Source: Bifidobacterium breve (lineage in GTDB: Bacteria; Actinomycetota; Acidimicrobiia; Acidimicrobiales; Acidimicrobilacustridaceae). Taken from it: DNA of 34,681 bases. The stretch covers positions 1-34,681 of the forward strand of contig CAMAYJ010000023.1 in NCBI GenBank assembly GCA_945862505.1. The letters are read 5' to 3'. Position numbers and translations under genes: made by a program. Shown piece after piece: positions 16,547 to 24,449 of the stretch (position 1 is the first letter of the stretch; each line of letters begins with the position of its first letter). The notes beneath the pieces are model-generated. The model worked only from the letters and a program-made list of their open reading frames with translations. It was not told the origin of the DNA and did not search any database.

Positions 16547-17635
16547 ATGTCCGAGGCCTCTCCCCACGCGCAGAACTCACCACTACTTGAGGTAAAGAAC
16601 CTCTCGACTTCGTTCCGCACAGAACATGGCGTCGTCCATGCGGTCGACGATGTCTCCTTCGTTCTCGATCGAGGCAAGACACTCGGTGTCGTAGGCGAAT
16701 CAGGATCGGGCAAGACGGTTCTCGCCCGGTCGATCATGGGACTACTTCCGAAACGAAATGTCATTCGCGGGGGTCACGTTCTTTATGAAGGCGAAGACGT
16801 CATCTCCTATAACGAGAAGCAGATGAGCAAGGTGTGGGGCGCCGAGATGGCCATGGTGTTTCAGGACCCCATGACCTCACTGAACCCGGTCATGAAGATC
16901 GGCAAGCAAATAACAGAGTCTCTCCGACATCACCTCGGAGTCGACAAAGACGAGGCCAATGCCACGGCGACTGCCCTCCTTCGACAGGTCGGCATTCCCG
17001 AGCCCGAGCGTCGCCTAAGTGAATATCCGCATCAACTTTCTGGCGGCATGCGTCAGCGAGTCACCATTGCTATAGCGCTCGCCTGCGGCCCCAAGATCCT
17101 CTTCGCTGACGAGCCAACCACCGCACTCGACGTCACGGTGCAAGCACAAATTCTCGATTTACTCGATGACCTCCAGCGCGATCGCCACATGGCAATGATC
17201 CTCGTAAGCCATGATTTGGGTGTTGTAGCAAGCCGGACCGACGAAATCATGGTGATGTACGGCGGAAAGGTCGTGGAGCAAGCGTCAACATCCGAATTGT
17301 TCCGCAATGTCCGGATGCCGTACACCGAAGCACTTCTGCGTTCGATCCCTCGTATCGAGGATCCGAGCCATACTCGGCTCGAAGCCATCCCAGGCCGCCC
17401 ACCGAACCTCCTTTCGCCCCCACCCGGATGCAATTTCGCTCCTCGGTGTCGTTACGTACAGGAACGGTGCTTGGTCGAAGAGCCACCGCTCGAATCGGAA
17501 AACGGGCACGTGTGGCGCTGCTGGTATCCGGTTGGTACTGACTCGAATCGAGAAGCCCTTGCGCGCAATGTTGCCGCTGGTGTTCCCGTCGGCATTCCTG
17601 CACCCGGTCCAATGTCGTCAGTAGGTGATCGATAG
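16547..17635 (+). CDS. Peptide ABC transporter ATP-binding protein, DppD/OppD type
   Basis: One of the two ATPases of the importer, 362 residues. Walker A is GESGSGKT (residues 50-57), the signature is LSGGMRQRVTIAIAL (about 163-177) and Walker B is ILFADEPTTALDV (about 184-196), followed by a switch His in LVSHDLGVVA. The C-terminal oligopeptide/dipeptide domain with its cysteines is present (PPPGCNFAPRCRYVQERC and WRCWYP), which in some family members binds a 4Fe-4S cluster. A strong AAGGAGG Shine-Dalgarno sequence lies 7 bases before the ATG, overlapping the end of the DppC gene. The stop TAG shares one base with the GTG start of the next gene. Confidence 0.94.
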   Translation: MSEASPHAQNSPLLEVKNLSTSFRTEHGVVHAVDDVSFVLDRGKTLGVVGESGSGKTVLARSIMGLLPKRNVIRGGHVLYEGEDVISYNEKQMSKVWGAEMAMVFQDPMTSLNPVMKIGKQITESLRHHLGVDKDEANATATALLRQVGIPEPERRLSEYPHQLSGGMRQRVTIAIALACGPKILFADEPTTALDVTVQAQILDLLDDLQRDRHMAMILVSHDLGVVASRTDEIMVMYGGKVVEQASTSELFRNVRMPYTEALLRSIPRIEDPSHTRLEAIPGRPPNLLSPPPGCNFAPRCRYVQERCLVEEPPLESENGHVWRCWYPVGTDSNREALARNVAAGVPVGIPAPGPMSSVGDR

Positions 17636-18648
17636 TGGCTGGATCAGGTACCGCTCATTTGCGTGACGCATCAGCGGCCATTCTGCGCGCCGCAAACTTG
17701 GTGGTCGAGTTCCCAATCGGCTCAACAGGGTTAAAGGTTCACGCGGTAAGTGATGTCAGTTTGGATCTTCTTCCAGGCGAGACACTTGGACTTGTCGGTG
17801 AATCCGGATCGGGTAAGTCGACGACAGGTCGCGCCCTCATGCAGATGCCCTCACCAAACTCAGGTTCTGTCTTCCTCGAACAGAAGAACCTCACAGAGTT
17901 GTCCGGGGCTGATCTCCGTGAGCTTCGTCCGCAGATGCAGATGATCTTTCAAGATCCGATTTCTTCGCTCAATCCGCGACGCAAGGTGACCGACATCGTC
18001 GCCGAGCCCCTGAAGATCTGGAAGCGCGGAACAACTACCGAACAATACGAACTCGTTGATCGCGTTCTTGAATCGGTCGGAATCGATCCCGAGGGAGCAC
18101 GTTCACGACGTCCTTCAGAATTCTCGGGTGGCCAATGTCAGAGAATATGTATTGCGCGTTCGCTCATGCTTGAGCCGAAATTATTGATCTGCGATGAACC
18201 AGTTTCGGCTCTCGACGTTTCCGTACAAGCTCAGATCCTCAACCTTCTTCAGGATCTAAAGGAGCAGCACGGACTCACAATGCTGTTCATCGCGCACGAT
18301 CTCGCCGTCGTGAAGAACGTCAGCGATCGCGTTGCCGTGATGTACCTCGGAAAGTTATGCGAGGTGGGCGACCCCGATGCCTTGTATTCAACTCCGGCTC
18401 ACCCGTATACAAAGACACTTCTGGATTCAATCCCCCACCCAGACCCCGACGCACCAAAGGGTGATTTCGCAGGGTTGTCAGGCGAAATCCCGTCGCCCGT
18501 CGCACCGCCAAGCGGTTGCCGTTTCCGCACGCGGTGTCCTAACGCACAAGAGTTGTGTGCACAGGTCGAACCGGTAATGACCGCAGTTGGTGACGATCAC
18601 TTCGTGGCCTGCCACTTCCCATTGCAAGGCACACCAGTCACGCTCTAA
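17635..18648 (+). CDS. Peptide ABC transporter ATP-binding protein, DppF/OppF type
   Basis: The second ATPase of the importer has 337 residues from a GTG start that shares one base with the previous stop (TAGTG). Walker A is GESGSGKST (about residues 53-61), and [11 protein letters not shown] marks the Q-loop region. The signature is [15 protein letters not shown], where Cys stands in the place of the usual Arg of SGGQRQR. Walker B is [13 protein letters not shown], with a switch His in IAHDLAVV. The C-terminal oligopeptide domain has [18 protein letters not shown]. The operon ends here without a substrate-binding protein gene. It converges with the glycosylase gene 6 bases downstream; I see no strong terminator between them. 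Confidence 0.94.
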   Translation: MAGSGTAHLRDASAAILRAANLVVEFPIGSTGLKVHAVSDVSLDLLPGETLGLVGESGSGKSTTGRALMQMPSPNSGSVFLEQKNLTELSGADLRELRPQMQMIFQDPISSLNPRRKVTDIVAEPLKIWKRGTTTEQYELVDRVLESVGIDPEGARSRRPSEFSGGQCQRICIARSLMLEPKLLICDEPVSALDVSVQAQILNLLQDLKEQHGLTMLFIAHDLAVVKNVSDRVAVMYLGKLCEVGDPDALYSTPAHPYTKTLLDSIPHPDPDAPKGDFAGLSGEIPSPVAPPSGCRFRTRCPNAQELCAQVEPVMTAVGDDHFVACHFPLQGTPVTL

Positions 18649-18654
18649 TTGCGT

Positions 18655-19278
18655 TTACCAATTCTCGGGATCATCAGCGGCGGCCCAGCAATACCAAGCA
18701 GCCACACTGCGATACGGAGCGAACCGATCGCCTAGTGGTGCTAGTTCGTGGGCGCTTGGCATTACGCCGCCGTTGAAGGCTCGGCCATAGCCACTTCGCA
18801 CTCCGTAATCACCCGAAGGCCAAACATCGAGCCTTCGGAGGGTGAACATCAAAAACATCTGGGCTGTCCATGGGCCAATTCCGCGAACCCCTACGAGGTG
18901 TTCCACCACTTCGTCGTCCGTTGACCGGCCGATTCGATCCAGCCGCACCCGTCCGTCGGAGACCTGTTCAGCGAGGTCGAGAAGTGATGCGCACTTAGCG
19001 CCCGACAGGCCGGCCTCCCTCAGTTGCGCGACTGGAACAGTGCGGACGGCCTCGGCAGTGAAAGGACCATCGATCAGGCCCTTCACACGGGCCCAAATAG
19101 ACGCCGCAGCTCGCCCGTTGAGTTGCTGTGAGGCGATCGCATTCGAAAGAGTTTCAAATCGCTTCGAAACAGGGGGCGCCGCTCCGATTTTCATCAATCC
19201 ATGACGGTCGACAAGCTCTCTCATGACCTTGTCGCGCCGTGCAAGCTCCTGTGAGGCAACTTGATGCGTAACCGGCAT
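18655..19278 (-). CDS. DNA-3-methyladenine glycosylase II, AlkA-like (HhH-GPD)
   Basis: It removes alkylated bases from DNA as the first step of base excision repair. With the start at 19278 it has 207 residues, like the short AlkA proteins that lack the N-terminal domain of E. coli AlkA. The helix-hairpin-helix is VRGIGPWTAQMFL (about 131-143) and the catalytic Asp is D157 in VWPSGDYGVR. An early SNAIASQQL motif (45-53) is typical of the family. There is no 4Fe-4S cluster loop, which separates it from Nth and MutY. A start 33 bases further upstream (19311) is possible and would leave only 9 bases to the divergent ppiA start. The choice is uncertain because neither start has a clear Shine-Dalgarno sequence. 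Confidence 0.9.
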   Translation of the reverse strand: MPVTHQVASQELARRDKVMRELVDRHGLMKIGAAPPVSKRFETLSNAIASQQLNGRAAASIWARVKGLIDGPFTAEAVRTVPVAQLREAGLSGAKCASLLDLAEQVSDGRVRLDRIGRSTDDEVVEHLVGVRGIGPWTAQMFLMFTLRRLDVWPSGDYGVRSGYGRAFNGGVMPSAHELAPLGDRFAPYRSVAAWYCWAAADDPENW

Positions 19279-19320
19279 GGATTGGAGCCTAGGGGTCGTT
19301 GTCTGTGCCACGATACGGGA

Positions 19321-19797
19321 ATGGCATCCGCACCTGAATTCTCAATCGACACGTCGACCATCTACCGCGTCACGATCGCGACCCCGAAGGGCGAGATCGT
19401 CATGGATCTCGATCCTCGTATCGCACCAAACACGGTGAACAATTTCGTCACTCTCGCACGTGCTGGCTTCTACGACGGACTGACATTCCACCGCGTCGTA
19501 GCCGGTTTTGTTATCCAAGGTGGATGCCCGACAGGAAATGGCACCGGTGGTCCGGGTTACAAGTTTGCTGATGAGCCTGTACAGGGGAACTACCGAGACG
19601 GCGCCGTTGCTATGGCGAACTCAGGCCCCGACACCAATGGTTCACAGTTCTTCATTTGTCTCGGCGACCAGCCCGGACTTCCGAAGCAGTACAGCCTTTT
19701 CGGTCACACAATTGCTGGCCTTGACGTTGTTAAGACGATTGCCGTCGGTGACGTGATGACAACGGTGACCATCGAAGAAGTAGCGATCGAGGGCTGA
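19321..19797 (+). CDS. ppiA: Peptidyl-prolyl cis-trans isomerase, cyclophilin type
   Basis: The 158-residue protein is a single cyclophilin domain that accelerates proline isomerisation during protein folding. It has FHRVVAGFVIQGGCPTGNGTGGPGYKFADE-type sequence with the catalytic Arg in FHRV (about residue 60), and the MANSGPDTNGSQFFI motif around 100-115. No signal peptide is present, so it is cytoplasmic. I chose the ATG at 19321; an in-frame start at 19261 would add 20 residues that overlap the divergent glycosylase gene and look non-conserved. The region before the ATG lacks a normally spaced Shine-Dalgarno sequence (GGGA lies directly before the ATG), so a leaderless or short-leader mRNA is possible. 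Confidence 0.95.
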   Translation: MASAPEFSIDTSTIYRVTIATPKGEIVMDLDPRIAPNTVNNFVTLARAGFYDGLTFHRVVAGFVIQGGCPTGNGTGGPGYKFADEPVQGNYRDGAVAMANSGPDTNGSQFFICLGDQPGLPKQYSLFGHTIAGLDVVKTIAVGDVMTTVTIEEVAIEG

Positions 19798-19814
19798 TCG
19801 CAGTTGCCGAATGG

Positions 19815-20021
19815 TCAGTCTTTTGAGGCGACTGCATTCGGAACGACATTCATCTTTGGCTCATAGGCGTCAACCTCAACCTCACGGGGTGCCGACCCCA
19901 ATGTGGCGCGCATCACTTCACGACAATCCTCGCATGGCCCGTAAAAACGCCCGCTCGCAGCCTTGGCACATCGAGGACAAACGAAATCAAGTGGTGCCGT
20001 GTCGAACAAGTCTGTGCCCAT
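19815..20021 (-). CDS. Small four-Cys zinc-ribbon protein
   Basis: The 68-residue protein has two CxxC knuckles (C15, C18 in FVCPRC and C30, C33 in GPCEDC), the pattern of a small zinc ribbon, followed by VEVDAYEPKMNVVPNAVASKD. That C-terminal PKMNVxPNAVAxKD segment is familiar to me from short actinobacterial proteins without assigned function. I chose the ATG at 20021; a GTG 18 bases upstream is an alternative. The same frame is open upstream to 20771, but that part lies antisense to the neighbouring glycosyltransferase gene and is not protein-like. It ends 17 bases from the convergent ppiA stop and starts about 40 bases after the GT-C gene, so it may be the last gene of that transcript. 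Confidence 0.72.
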   Translation of the reverse strand: MGTDLFDTAPLDFVCPRCAKAASGRFYGPCEDCREVMRATLGSAPREVEVDAYEPKMNVVPNAVASKD

Positions 20022-20062
20022 AGAGACATCATCGCGCACGAGAGGCGGTGGGGTCGTAACAG

Positions 20063-21187
20063 TCAAGGAACGTATGCGCCTGTCCATGCAAGCGCGCTGA
20101 GGGCAACGACTCCCCCGGCGAGGATCGTCGTTACTACTCGATCTGATAGCGGGATCTTCGTTGCCACCGCAAGCGTGAGCGCTATCGGGAATGCGTTGAT
20201 TCCATAACGCTCCAGTGAATTCAGATTCTCGGCGCCCAAAGCTGCGCACAGAATGATCGCGGAAAAAATTCCGTACGACACCGGCCAGCAGCGAAATGTC
20301 AACACCAACAAAACCACGAAGGCAATTGCAAACGGGATATGGAGACCGTCGGAAAATCGAGTGGAACCAAACATCTGCGAAATTCCATCCCACATTCTGC
20401 TCATGGGGTTGACCGCAGTTCCCCTCAAATCGTTTTGCACGGAGAAGGGAAGCCAAGCATCGCCGAACACACGATTTACCCAAAGCAGATACGCACCGGT
20501 CGCAACGAAGGGCGAGCACACAGCAGCGAGACCGACTGCCCGCTCGTTGTTCTTGGCACTTCGCCACACTCGGAGTAGTTCGATGGCCACTGGGACGGCA
20601 AAAACGATTCCCAGAGGTCTTGTGAAACCAACGATGAGACCGGCGGCAATCGCCCAACCCCATCGTCGAGTCCGAATCGTCCAAAAACCAAAAACGGCAG
20701 CAAGAATCCACAGCGATTCGGCGTATCCCCAAGCCAACACGAACGCTCCGGGGAAAAGACACACCATCCACACCGCACGGTTTGCCAACTCTTTTGACCC
20801 CCGCTCAAAAATCACCAATCGACGAATAGCAACAGCCAGCAGAAGGGACGCGATATTCGCCACGAGTATGAGTGCGAGATCAGTTCGGCCCAGGGTCACG
20901 ACTGACATGACGCGACCGAGCAACGGGAAAAGAGGGAAGAACCGAAGGCCGTCCGGGGCAACAGCGTCATACCCATACATAGCGATATCGCGGTACCACG
21001 TGCCATCCCAAGCAATGAGACCCTCGCTAAGGACATTGGGCTTATTCGTGGGAACGAGGTGCTCGGACGCCGCGTATGCAGTGATGAAACCCGCAGCAAT
21101 CAAAACACGCGTCGTTAGCCACGGCAGCAGTACTTCTCTAAGGTCCGCATAGAACTTCCGACACTCAGAAGAAATCGATGAGTTCAT
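20063..21187 (-). CDS. GT-C fold membrane glycosyltransferase, PIG-V-like
   Basis: The 374-residue polytopic protein has about 9-10 predicted membrane helices. The first extracytoplasmic loop carries WDGTWYRDIAMYGY and then FFPLFPLLGRV, which resemble the PIG-V/GPI mannosyltransferase II motifs (an Asp next to Trp in the first loop and a PLFP segment). Such GT-C enzymes transfer a sugar, usually mannose, from a polyprenyl-phosphate donor to an acceptor on the outer face of the membrane. The acceptor cannot be told from the sequence. Its ATG overlaps the stop of the upstream GT-C gene by 4 bases (ATGA), so the two are almost surely one operon. Confidence 0.82.
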   Translation of the reverse strand: MNSSISSECRKFYADLREVLLPWLTTRVLIAAGFITAYAASEHLVPTNKPNVLSEGLIAWDGTWYRDIAMYGYDAVAPDGLRFFPLFPLLGRVMSVVTLGRTDLALILVANIASLLLAVAIRRLVIFERGSKELANRAVWMVCLFPGAFVLAWGYAESLWILAAVFGFWTIRTRRWGWAIAAGLIVGFTRPLGIVFAVPVAIELLRVWRSAKNNERAVGLAAVCSPFVATGAYLLWVNRVFGDAWLPFSVQNDLRGTAVNPMSRMWDGISQMFGSTRFSDGLHIPFAIAFVVLLVLTFRCWPVSYGIFSAIILCAALGAENLNSLERYGINAFPIALTLAVATKIPLSDRVVTTILAGGVVALSALAWTGAYVP

Positions 21188-22746
21188 GATGACGGCGCGA
21201 ATCGCAGAAGCGAGGCGTGCTCGAAGTACCGATCGCCATTCTCAGCCACCAGCAGTTGTGGAGCTCGTACCGTCGAGAGAGCGTCGATCAAGCCAGTACA
21301 TTTTCCTTCGAAGGTCTCATACGCGTCACTCCAAACGACAAAGACTGTGTGAGTCGATCCGGCTTGGATGAGAACGCGTCCCGCAAAGGCTGCGGGATCT
21401 GAGGCTTTATTTCGAGCGCCGTAGTCGACCCAATCCACGAATTGGCCATTTTCATAGGCCGGATAGGAAATAAATGTAAGCCCTGCTGGCATCACCCGAA
21501 CTCCTGCGGGTCCCAACTGGTCGGGACAGAAAACGACAATGTCGCCAGCCTTCGCTGTCGTTGTCAGCTCCTCGCCGAGTTCCTTTAGTTGTGTGCGGCT
21601 GTAGAAGACGTTCCAGACCGCGCCAACGGACAGGAGCAGACACATCGCCGCCACGACGCCGAATCGAATCCATCTCGATGCGAAGCAGGAGATGCCTGCG
21701 GCGGTGATGACTGCCAAAAAAGGAAAAATTACAGCGGTATAACGACCGGCGAATGCATTGTTGGCAACGAACGAAATCGACGTGCCGATGAAAAAGGTGA
21801 ATGCAGCGATCCACGCCGCTCCCCTGAACTGTGGTCGAGTCCGGAGGTCGAGAGCTGTCGTTCTGCGATCCACTACGAAGCCGAAGACTCCCAACACGAG
21901 CGCCATCGCGATCAGAACCGCTCCCAACCCGCGTTCCCCGTAATTTCCGCCGCCGTTGTCGGCCAACGTCCATGCCAAGGCCGTGGTTGGCCTCGTGGCG
22001 GGCGCCCATGGAGTTCCGGTGTGTGCTGCCTGGTAGAGCATTGTTGGAAGCCAAGGAACGAACGCTATTCCTGCGGCTACCAGTGCCAGAACAAGACTTA
22101 GCCACGGTCGGCGGGCTGCGCTGTCAGGAGCCCTCCACACCTTCCAAAGAGCCGTGAGACCAACCGCACCGAGCAGCCATAGGCTCCAATAGTGGGTGTA
22201 GAGGAGCACTGCTCCAACAACGGCGATTCCGAAAAAGCGAGGAAGGGTCGCCTTGCCTCGATCAATCACATCATCAATCAGCAACCAGCCAATGGCCACA
22301 AGGAGCATTACGAGCGAATACATCCTCGCTTCGTTCGAATAGCGCACCGCAAAGGGTGAAACTGCGACGACAGCGACCGCAACCCAACCCAAGGTGGGAC
22401 CGCCCTTGCGTCGACCGATTACCCACACCAGCGGGAGGGTAAGGAGTCCGAACAACCCAGAGAGACCGCGAACCGAAAGATCTCCGGAACCGAAGACGCC
22501 TGTCCACCAGTGAAGCAGGAGGTAATAAAACGGCGGATGACCGTCATGTTTGAGGTGCTCAAAAAGCTGACCGAGCGGGGCACTGGCGATATTTACCGAA
22601 AGTGCTTCATCAAGCCATAGAGAAGAACGAGTCACGAAACGGGTAAAGATGCCCACGGCTATAGCGACAGCGGCGAGAGCGATGATCTCAGGCCGCGCCC
22701 GATTCTCTTTAGTCACCACTGATTGGCCATATTCCTCGTCGTGCAT
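21184..22746 (-). CDS. GT39/GT83-like membrane glycosyltransferase
   Basis: About 520 residues with a first membrane helix (IIALAAVAIAVGIFTRFV) followed by a loop with SLWLDEALSVNIA and later HDGHPPFYYLLLHWW. The acidic pair DE after the first helix and the HPPFYY segment are hallmarks of the PMT/ArnT-like GT-C superfamily. About 10-12 helices follow, then a soluble C-terminal part with FCPDQLGPAGVRV and FVVWSDAY. The enzyme probably uses a polyprenyl-phosphate-linked sugar. I chose the ATG at 22746; the frame is open to 22827, but that part overlaps the divergent promoter region and is not family-like. It is the first gene of a minus-strand pair and diverges from the FAD oxidoreductase gene with 109 bases between starts. 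Confidence 0.86.
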   Translation of the reverse strand: MHDEEYGQSVVTKENRARPEIIALAAVAIAVGIFTRFVTRSSLWLDEALSVNIASAPLGQLFEHLKHDGHPPFYYLLLHWWTGVFGSGDLSVRGLSGLFGLLTLPLVWVIGRRKGGPTLGWVAVAVVAVSPFAVRYSNEARMYSLVMLLVAIGWLLIDDVIDRGKATLPRFFGIAVVGAVLLYTHYWSLWLLGAVGLTALWKVWRAPDSAARRPWLSLVLALVAAGIAFVPWLPTMLYQAAHTGTPWAPATRPTTALAWTLADNGGGNYGERGLGAVLIAMALVLGVFGFVVDRRTTALDLRTRPQFRGAAWIAAFTFFIGTSISFVANNAFAGRYTAVIFPFLAVITAAGISCFASRWIRFGVVAAMCLLLSVGAVWNVFYSRTQLKELGEELTTTAKAGDIVVFCPDQLGPAGVRVMPAGLTFISYPAYENGQFVDWVDYGARNKASDPAAFAGRVLIQAGSTHTVFVVWSDAYETFEGKCTGLIDALSTVRAPQLLVAENGDRYFEHASLLRFAPSS

Positions 22747-22855
22747 GCCCCCGCAGAGTACCGCCGTACTCTGCCTCGGACAGCCACCCGGATCATCACT
22801 AGTCAATGATGGCTTCACTACACTCATTCCCGTCCCTCATTGCGAAAGTGGTCTG

Positions 22856-24442
22856 ATGACGTCTCCCCCCGAAGCCAGCAATCCAACGCACCCAACGGTC
22901 GTGATTATCGGCGCCGGGCCCGCAGGACTCACCGCTGCGTTCGAACTCTCGAAGGCTGGCCGATTGAGCACCGTGCTTGAGGCGACCGACATGGTCGGAG
23001 GCATTTCTCGCACCGTCGAACGCGATGGCTGGCGTTTTGATCTCGGCGGCCACCGGTTCTTCACCAAGGTTCAACCAGTCGAGGACCTCTGGCATGAAAT
23101 TCTTCCCGACGAGGATTTCCTCATGCGTCCCCGCATGAGCCGCATCTTTTACGACGGCAAGTACTTCGACTATCCGCTTAAAGCGTCGAACGCCCTCAAG
23201 AACCTCGGGATTCTCGAAGCCGTTCGTTGCGTCGCGTCCTACTTTTGGGCCCGGGCGAAGGTGAGCCTCTCAAAACTTCTTGGTCGCCATAAGCCAGAGA
23301 CAAGTCTCCAAGACTGGATCACGAACCGCTTCGGGAAGCGCCTGTTCGACCACTTCTTCAAGACCTATAACGAAAAAGTATGGGGAGTTCCGGCGAGCGC
23401 CCTGCAGGCCGACTGGGCTGCGCAACGCATCAAGAACATGTCTCTTTGGAATGCCGGTATGAACGCCATCCTCGAGACAATCCCCAGTTGGGTCCCATTT
23501 GTCCACGCTGGAAAATCAACCGACATCACCTCACTGATCGAGGAATTTCAGTACCCCAAATACGGTCCTGGGATGATGTGGGAAGCCGCACGAGACAAAG
23601 TCGTCGCCGCAGGCTCAACCGTTCTGATGGAACAGAAGGTCACGCGCATCGAACATCGTGAGGGTCGAGCTATTTCGGTCACGACAACGAGTGCGAGCGG
23701 AACGAAAACGTTCGAGTGCGACGAGGTCATCTCGTCGATGCCGATGTCGTCGCTTCTGAAAGCGATGGATCCGCCACCACCTGCCGACGTACTATTCGCG
23801 GCAAACGATCTGCGTTATCGAGATTTCCTCACCGTTGCTCTCGTTGTCCCCGAGAGCGTTGGGTTTCCCGATAACTGGATCTACATCCACTCACCAGCGG
23901 TGATCGTCGGCCGAATTCAGAACTTTGGGTCTTGGTCTCCATACATGGTGAAAGAAGGCCGAACCTGTCTCGGCCTCGAATACTTTGTTTTCGAAGGCGA
24001 CAAGATTTGGAACACCTCGGACGAAGAACTTGTCGCGCTGGCCACTCGCGAACTCGAATCAATTGGACTCATTGAGTCCGGTCGGATCGAGGCTGGCTAT
24101 GTCGTGCGCGTCCCTAAGGCCTATCCGTTCTACGACGAGCGGTACAAGGCCAATGTTGAGAAACTTCGAGAGTGGATTAACGAATGCGCTCCTAACGTGC
24201 GTCCCGTTGGTCGAAACGGCATGCATCGCTACAACAACCAGGACCATTCGATGTACACGGCAATGCTTACAGTTGAAAACATCGTGAATGACTCTTCCCA
24301 TGACGTTTGGGAGGTCAATGTCGACGAGGAATATCACGAGGAGAAGGCTCCCGCCTCCGGTGCCGGTACTGGTAGAGATGCTCCAGTCATCGAGCGAGAC
24401 GCGTTCGAGCGCGATCACCCCGTCCATCAATCGCCGTCCTAA
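22856..24442 (+). CDS. FAD-dependent oxidoreductase, COG1232-type
   Basis: The 528-residue protein begins with a Rossmann FAD motif (VVIIGAGPAGLTAAFELSKAG, G19, G21, G24) followed by LEATDMVGGISRTVERDGWRFDLGGHRFF. The FFKTYNEKVWG and DWAAQRIKNMSLW motifs are typical of a group related to protoporphyrinogen oxidase and UDP-galactopyranose mutase that is often found next to glycosyltransferases. A second conserved part is SSMPMSSLLKAMDPPPP. The C-terminal NGMHRYNNQDHSMYTAMLTVENI fits FAD binding. I chose the ATG at 22856 because the upstream extension to 22649 overlaps the divergent gene. The substrate is unknown; a lipid-linked sugar or polyprenyl compound is possible given the neighbours. The GT4 gene follows 7 bases downstream. 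Confidence 0.87.
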   Translation: MTSPPEASNPTHPTVVIIGAGPAGLTAAFELSKAGRLSTVLEATDMVGGISRTVERDGWRFDLGGHRFFTKVQPVEDLWHEILPDEDFLMRPRMSRIFYDGKYFDYPLKASNALKNLGILEAVRCVASYFWARAKVSLSKLLGRHKPETSLQDWITNRFGKRLFDHFFKTYNEKVWGVPASALQADWAAQRIKNMSLWNAGMNAILETIPSWVPFVHAGKSTDITSLIEEFQYPKYGPGMMWEAARDKVVAAGSTVLMEQKVTRIEHREGRAISVTTTSASGTKTFECDEVISSMPMSSLLKAMDPPPPADVLFAANDLRYRDFLTVALVVPESVGFPDNWIYIHSPAVIVGRIQNFGSWSPYMVKEGRTCLGLEYFVFEGDKIWNTSDEELVALATRELESIGLIESGRIEAGYVVRVPKAYPFYDERYKANVEKLREWINECAPNVRPVGRNGMHRYNNQDHSMYTAMLTVENIVNDSSHDVWEVNVDEEYHEEKAPASGAGTGRDAPVIERDAFERDHPVHQSPS

Positions 24443-24449
24443 GCCTCAA

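Noticed and set aside
19815-20771. A long minus-strand frame of about 318 codons covering the zinc-ribbon protein.
   Set aside because: Only its last 68 codons look like protein. The rest overlaps the PIG-V-like gene in another frame and is rich in Arg, Cys and Ser without family-like sequence.
20253-21152. A 299-codon plus-strand frame opposite the PIG-V-like gene.
   Set aside because: It is antisense to a strongly supported membrane protein gene, has Arg/Thr/Ser-rich low-information sequence and no recognisable motif.
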